Assembly: GCF_001667185.1 (NCBI RefSeq)
Contig: NZ_LZIC01000131.1
Location: forward strand, 28,608 to 92,607
Length of the DNA stretch: 64,000 bases
Source: Mycobacterium sp. 852002-50816_SCH5313054-b
GTDB taxonomy: Bacteria > Actinomycetota > Actinomycetes > Mycobacteriales > Mycobacteriaceae
Direction: 5' to 3'
Below, piece by piece: positions 60,140 to 64,000 of this stretch. Within the stretch, counting starts at the first letter, position 1, and every line of letters starts with the position of its first letter. The position numbers were made by a program, and so were the translations under genes. Under the pieces are notes generated by a model that saw only the letters and a program-made list of their open reading frames with translations, did no database searches and was not told where the DNA came from.

Positions 60140-60290
60140 TATTGATCACACGCCAGTAAGGACACGGCGACGGCTATTTGACATGAGCCAGTCTTAGCCG
60201 GAAGAGGGTTTTCGTTGCTGCCGAATTCGTATTGAGCACAAGCCAGCTCGTATTGAACATGCGCCAGTGTGCTATTGGACATGATCCAGT
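60140..60290 (+). repeat. Array of five imperfect 18-bp direct repeats
   Basis: Copies start at 60140, 60175, 60230, 60251 and 60273 with consensus TATTGAnCATGnGCCAGT; each differs from it by a few bases. Spacings are 35, 55, 21 and 22 bp. The region is AT-rich for this genome and lies between convergent genes, so it is not an ordinary promoter. It could be the multi-repeat end of a lost IS21-type element or an array of protein-binding sites. AT-rich TGAAAA/TTTTCA (60329-60346) follows. Within 60048-60402 I see no gene. Confidence 0.7.
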
Positions 60291-60402
60291 TGGACCGGCC
60301 GACTAGGGCTGTAACAGTAACGTAATTATGAAAACCGTTATTTTCAAAACTAATGGACGGGTTCCCGGCCGATTGCGCAACCGTGCCGTAATAATGATGG
60401 CG

Positions 60403-60753
60403 TCAGCCGGCGGTGCGGCCGCGGCGCTTTTCGAAGAAGTCCGACCAGGAGAGGACGTCGGGATGCTGCTTGAGCAGAGCCCTCCGCTGGCGCTCGGTCA
60501 TGCCGCCCCACACCCCGAACTCGACCTTGTTGTCCAACGCGTCGGCCCCGCACTCCTGCATCACCGGGCAATGCCGACAGATCACCGCCGCCTTGCGCTG
60601 GGCGGCGCCCCGAACAAACAGTTCGTCGGGGTCAGTGGTCCGACACAGCGCTCTTGAGACCCAGGCGATCCGATCTTCGGCGTCGACGCTGTGAAGTACC
60701 CCCTGTGCAGCCGCAATGTTTGTTCTACGCGCGGCCGGCCGTGAACCTGACAC
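60403..60753 (-). CDS. whiB4: WhiB4 iron-sulphur regulator
   Basis: 116 aa from GTG 60753 (VSGSRPAARRTN), with AAGGAAGGG upstream. [4Fe-4S] ligands C37, C59, C62 and C68 (ALCRTTD; ICRHCPVMQEC), the WhiB turn GVWGGMTERQRR and a basic C-terminus (EKRRGRTAG). Redox sensor and DNA-condensing/disulphide-regulated factor in tuberculosis, tuning antioxidant and beta-lactam tolerance. The frame is open to 60834 but those residues are not conserved. Confidence 0.96.
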   Translation of the reverse strand: MSGSRPAARRTNIAAAQGVLHSVDAEDRIAWVSRALCRTTDPDELFVRGAAQRKAAVICRHCPVMQECGADALDNKVEFGVWGGMTERQRRALLKQHPDVLSWSDFFEKRRGRTAG

Positions 60754-61137
60754 GAGCTGTTCCCTTCCTTCCGACCGCTCGTCGCGGCCGCCCTCCTCGG
60801 GTGCAGACCCTGCTTGCGATCTACGCCACACCATGCGATTCGGTGTTATCTGAATCTCACCGTGTGTCTAAGTTAGGTGGTCAGGTGGCAATTGCGCAAC
60901 AGTCTGATAACGCTTTTTTTGGGACGCGCGTGCAGTCTTGTCGGAAATCATAAGCCCGGCCATGGGACCACGCACTTCGGCGCAGTGGATCCTCGGTGAC
61001 GGAGTCGCAAATTTTGTTGTCCTGCCCACCGTAAGTTCGCTGGTCACGGCAGGGGAGAGTCGCTGGTCATCGGCGGGAAGAGGCTTTGGTCATCTCATGG
61101 CGTGGCCAGCTGATGAGGGGCCGCTACCCTAGAACGC
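60754..61137. other. Divergent intergenic region whiB4 / ponA2
   Basis: 384 bp carrying the promoters of whiB4 (minus) and ponA2 (plus). TACCCT (61125-61130) ends 7 nt before ATG 61138, a near-leaderless arrangement for ponA2. A run of seven T follows GATAACG near 60920. I see no other gene or structured RNA. Confidence 0.5.
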
Positions 61138-63507
61138 ATGTCAGACCGCCCCCCGGCCGCGCTCACGATTCTCAAGCTCGCGGGGTGCTGCTTATTGGCC
61201 AGCGTCGTCGCCACGGCGCTGATGTTTCCGCTCGCCGGCGGCGTCGGGCTGATGTCCAACCGGGCCTCCGAAGTGGTCGCCAACGGGTCGGCGCAGCTGC
61301 TGCAGGGCGAGGTGCCGGCGGTGTCGACGATGGTCGACAAGAAGGGCAACGTCATCGCCTGGCTGTATTCGCAGCGCCGGTTCGAGGTGCCCACCGACAA
61401 GATCGCCAACACTATGAAGCTGGCGATCGTCTCGATCGAGGACAAGCGGTTCGCCGACCACAACGGGGTGGACTGGAAGGGCACCCTGACCGGGCTGGCG
61501 GGCTACGCCTCCGGCGACGTCGACACCCGCGGCGGCTCGACCATCGAGCAGCAGTATGTGAAGAACTACCAACTGCTGGTGACCGCGCAGACCGACGCCG
61601 AGAAGCGCGCGGCCGTCGAAACCACCCCGGCGCGCAAGCTGCGCGAGATCCGGATGGCGCTCACGCTGGACAAGACCTTCACCAAGCCCGAGATCTTGAC
61701 CCGGTACCTCAATCTGGTCTCGTTCGGCAACGGCTCGTTCGGCGTGCAGGACGCGGCGCAGACCTACTTCGGCATCAACGCGTCGGACCTGAACTGGCAG
61801 CAGGCGGCGCTGCTGGCGGGCATGGTGCAGTCGACCAGCACGCTGAACCCGTACACCAACCCGGACGGCGCCCTGGCCCGGCGGAACCTGGTCTTGGACA
61901 CCATGATCGAGAACCTGCCCCAGGAGGCCGACGCCCTGCGGGCGGCCAAGGCCACGCCCCTGGGCGTACTGCCGCAGCCCAACGAGTTGCCGCGCGGCTG
62001 CATCGCGGCCGGCGACCGCGCCTTTTTCTGCGACTACGTCCAGGAGTACCTCTCGCGCGCGGGGATTAGTAAGGAACAGGTGGCCAGGGGCGGCTACCTG
62101 ATCCGCACCACGCTGGACCCCGACGTGCAGATACCGGTCAAGGCGGCCATCGACAAGTTCGCCAGCCCGAACCTGCCGGGAATCTCGAGCGTCATGAGCG
62201 TGATCGAGCCCGGCAAGACCTCCCACCACGTCATGGCGATGGCCAGTAACCGCAAGTACGGGCTGGACACCGAGGCCGGCGAAACGATGCGACCGCAGCC
62301 GTTCTCCCTCGTCGGGGACGGCGCGGGGTCGGTCTTCAAGATCTTCACGACGGCAGCGGCGCTGGACATGGGCATGGGCATCAACGCCACGCTCGAGGTT
62401 CCGGGCAGGTTCCAGGCCAAGGGCATGGGCAGCGGTGGGGCCAAGGGCTGCCCCAAGGACACCTGGTGCGTGGTCAACGCGGGCAACTACCGGGGCTCGA
62501 TGAACGTCACCGATGCGCTGGCCACCTCGCCCAACACCGCGTTCGCCAAGCTGATCCAGCAGGTCGGCGTCACCCGCACGGTCGACATGGCGATCAAGCT
62601 CGGGCTGCGCTCCTATGCTGACCCCGGCACCGCCCGCGACTACAACCGCGACAGCAACGAGAGCCTGGCCGATTTCGTCAAAAGGCAGAACATCGGCTCG
62701 TTCACCCTCGGCCCGATCGAGGTGAACGCCCTGGAGTTGTCCAATGTCGCGGCGACGTTGGCATCCGGCGGGGTGTGGTGCCCGCCGAACCCGATCGACA
62801 AGCTGATCGACCGCAACGGCAACGAAGTCTCCGTGACCACCGAGACCTGCGATCAGGTGGTGCCCGAGGGGCTGGCGAACACCATGGCCAACGCGATGAG
62901 CAAGGACGCGGTGGGCAGCGGCACGGCCGCCGGTTCGGCCGGCGCGGCGGGCTGGGACCTGCCGGTGTCGGGTAAGACGGGAACCACCGAGGCCCACCGC
63001 TCGTCCGGCTTCGTGGGTTTCACGAGCCACTACGCGGCCGCGAATTACATCTACGACGACTCTCCCAACCCGACCGACCTGTGCTCCTCGCCGCTGCGTC
63101 ACTGCGGCGAGGGTGACCTGTACGGCGGCAACGAGCCGGCGCGTACCTGGTTCACCGCGATGAAGCCGATCGCGACCAACTTCGGGCCGGTGGCGCTGCC
63201 GCCCACCGACCCGCGCTACGTCGACGGCTCCCCCGGTTCCCGGGTGCCGGCCGTCACCGGCCTGGAGGTCGACATGGCCCGCCAGCGCCTCAAGGACGCC
63301 GGCTTCCAGGTCGCCGACCAGACCAACTCGGTCAACAGCAGCGCCAAGGCCGGCGAGGTGGTCGGAACGACGCCCAGCGGCGCGACGATCCCGGGCTCGA
63401 TCATCACGATCCAGGTCAGCAACGGCATCCCGCCGGCTCCGCCGCCGCCGCCCGCAGGTCCTGCCAGGGCAGCGGCTCGCCACGGACCCGATGCGACGGG
63501 TTGGTGA
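61138..63507 (+). CDS. ponA2: Class A penicillin-binding protein PonA2 with chimeric C-terminus
   Basis: 789 aa. An N-terminal membrane anchor (LKLAGCCLLASVVATALMF); transglycosylase domain with EDKRFADHNGVDWKG and GGSTIEQQYVKNYQ; transpeptidase domain with S398-VF-K401, SPN in ATSPNTAFAK and KTG in VSGKTGTTE near 613; one PASTA domain (RVPAVTGLEVDMARQRL to TIQVSNG) near 700-765. Bifunctional peptidoglycan synthase acting outside the membrane. After PPAPPPPPA (about nt 63450) the frame runs into sequence that is the reverse complement of the phosphoesterase gene, so the last ~20 residues (GPARAAARHGPDATGW) are an artefact or rearrangement product. Confidence 0.93.
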   Translation: MSDRPPAALTILKLAGCCLLASVVATALMFPLAGGVGLMSNRASEVVANGSAQLLQGEVPAVSTMVDKKGNVIAWLYSQRRFEVPTDKIANTMKLAIVSIEDKRFADHNGVDWKGTLTGLAGYASGDVDTRGGSTIEQQYVKNYQLLVTAQTDAEKRAAVETTPARKLREIRMALTLDKTFTKPEILTRYLNLVSFGNGSFGVQDAAQTYFGINASDLNWQQAALLAGMVQSTSTLNPYTNPDGALARRNLVLDTMIENLPQEADALRAAKATPLGVLPQPNELPRGCIAAGDRAFFCDYVQEYLSRAGISKEQVARGGYLIRTTLDPDVQIPVKAAIDKFASPNLPGISSVMSVIEPGKTSHHVMAMASNRKYGLDTEAGETMRPQPFSLVGDGAGSVFKIFTTAAALDMGMGINATLEVPGRFQAKGMGSGGAKGCPKDTWCVVNAGNYRGSMNVTDALATSPNTAFAKLIQQVGVTRTVDMAIKLGLRSYADPGTARDYNRDSNESLADFVKRQNIGSFTLGPIEVNALELSNVAATLASGGVWCPPNPIDKLIDRNGNEVSVTTETCDQVVPEGLANTMANAMSKDAVGSGTAAGSAGAAGWDLPVSGKTGTTEAHRSSGFVGFTSHYAAANYIYDDSPNPTDLCSSPLRHCGEGDLYGGNEPARTWFTAMKPIATNFGPVALPPTDPRYVDGSPGSRVPAVTGLEVDMARQRLKDAGFQVADQTNSVNSSAKAGEVVGTTPSGATIPGSIITIQVSNGIPPAPPPPPAGPARAAARHGPDATGW

Positions 63508-63901
63508 GGTAGTTCAGCGGGTTCTTCAGCCGCGGTCCGAAGTAGTCGTTGCTGCCGAAGACGAACACGCCCGGCCGCGACAGCAGGTCGCCGAGGGTCT
63601 GCACCACCGCGGGCACCGCCTTGGGGTGGGCCAGGTTGTCGCCCGTGTTGACCACCAGGTCGGGTTCCCAGGCGGCCAGCTCGCGCAGCCAGGCCTGTTT
63701 GCGGCGCTGGTTTGGCAGCATGTGGAGGTCGCTGAGGTGCAGCACCCGAAGCGGTGTGGACCCCGGCGACAGGACGGGCATGGTGATCTCGCGCAGCACG
63801 AACGCGTTGCGCTCGACGAAAGCCGCATAACCGATGCCGGCCAGGGTCGAGCCGAGCGCTACCGCGCCGGTGCGCATCAGGACGGGCATAACTTCAGCCA
63901 T
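63416..63901 (-). pseudogene. Calcineurin-like phosphoesterase, 5' half only, in inverted orientation (Rv3683 type)
   Basis: 161 aa. Residues 1-150 match the N-terminal half of the mycobacterial Rv3683 protein: membrane helix (TGAVALGSTLAGIGYAAFVE), metal motifs RVLHLSDLHMLP (DxH), VVNTGDNLAH (GDN) and FGSNDYFG. After LPWQDLRAA the frame enters the reverse strand of ponA2 and stops, so the GHTH/GH motifs of the C-terminal half are missing. In H37Rv the intact gene follows ponA2 on the same strand; here this half faces the opposite way. A second, correctly oriented copy probably starts just beyond 64000. Confidence 0.85.
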
Positions 63902-63933
63902 CCGGACAGCCTACTGCCGGTTGGCTTCTGGCC

Positions 63934-64000
63934 GCGTATAGCTTGCGCCACGCGCCCGCGCGCCTAGGGGGGGGGGGGGCGGGTGGGGCAAGCTATACGC
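63934..64000. repeat. Perfect 13-bp inverted repeat around a G13 run
   Basis: GCGTATAGCTTGC (63934-63946) and GCAAGCTATACGC (63988-64000) are exact reverse complements, 33 nt upstream of the inverted phosphoesterase start codon. The spacer is very GC-rich and contains 13 consecutive G (63967-63979). The second arm reads as if the sequence is folding back on itself. Confidence 0.9.

Noticed and set aside
60328..60657. Open frame beginning MKTVIFKTNGRVPGRL, antitoxin-like at first sight
   Set aside because: After about 25 residues it becomes the antisense of whiB4; no toxin partner is present.

Overview
The window is high-GC DNA from a slow-growing Mycobacterium. PE/PPE pairs, a PE_PGRS gene, whiB4, marP, crp and the dpp operon all fit. 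Gene order follows the M. tuberculosis H37Rv block from about Rv3621c/Rv3622c to Rv3683 almost gene for gene. A PE_PGRS gene argues for the tuberculosis/kansasii/marinum side of the genus rather than the avium complex; I cannot name the species. H37Rv equivalents and known functions come from recalled family knowledge and synteny, not from a search.

Layout. 1-4434: two divergently duplicated-looking PE-PPE pairs (minus strand) with a small HTH gene and a secreted DUF732 gene between them. 4758-9537: lipoprotein lpqG facing a tightly overlapping minus-strand operon dacB - metallopeptidase-like - tilS - hpt. 9652-14432: ppa, a coiled-coil membrane protein, a TerC-like protein, then a polyprenyl-phosphate sugar module (flippase-like, ppgS, small partner). 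14503-20152: PE_PGRS, galE1 and a large GT-C-like membrane protein. 20149-22914: an accessory cassette (tandem NTF2-like protein, Rieske oxygenase, TetR with a clear palindromic operator) ending inside a tRNA-Thr gene. 22957-32464: holB, membrane adenylate cyclase, topA, cspA and a DECH helicase. 32644-38201: an Rv3651-like protein and a Tad/Flp-type secretion operon. 38202-38642: a probable Ms1/MTS2823-type small RNA. 38643-46512: HAD phosphatase, a Fic-like protein with a decayed motif, and the dppABCD peptide importer. 46524-60047: acsA, serine protease, holin-like protein, ephE, the marP-nudix-thioredoxin-nth operon, crp, MBL hydrolase, RidA, a 53-aa DUF4177 gene and a pair of Get3/ArsA-like ATPases. 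60048-64000: an unexplained array of five 18-bp repeats, whiB4, ponA2, and an inverted fragment of the phosphoesterase gene that normally follows ponA2.

The genes fall into a few functional themes: envelope building and remodelling (dacB, ppgS module, galE1, ponA2), redox and acid stress (marP, membrane thioredoxin, whiB4, crp, adenylate cyclase), DNA maintenance (topA, nth, holB, helicase), nutrient uptake (dpp, acsA) and surface/secreted proteins (PE/PPE, PE_PGRS, Flp-like pilins). Many genes overlap by exactly 4 bp (ATGA or GTGA), and several start codons lie exactly at the distance from a TANNNT hexamer expected of leaderless mRNAs.

The observations most worth following up are the inverted duplication at the right edge (real rearrangement or assembly fold-back), the 60.1-60.3 kb repeat array, the Rieske/NTF2/TetR cassette lodged against tRNA-Thr, and the TadE-like gene that has no usable start codon.
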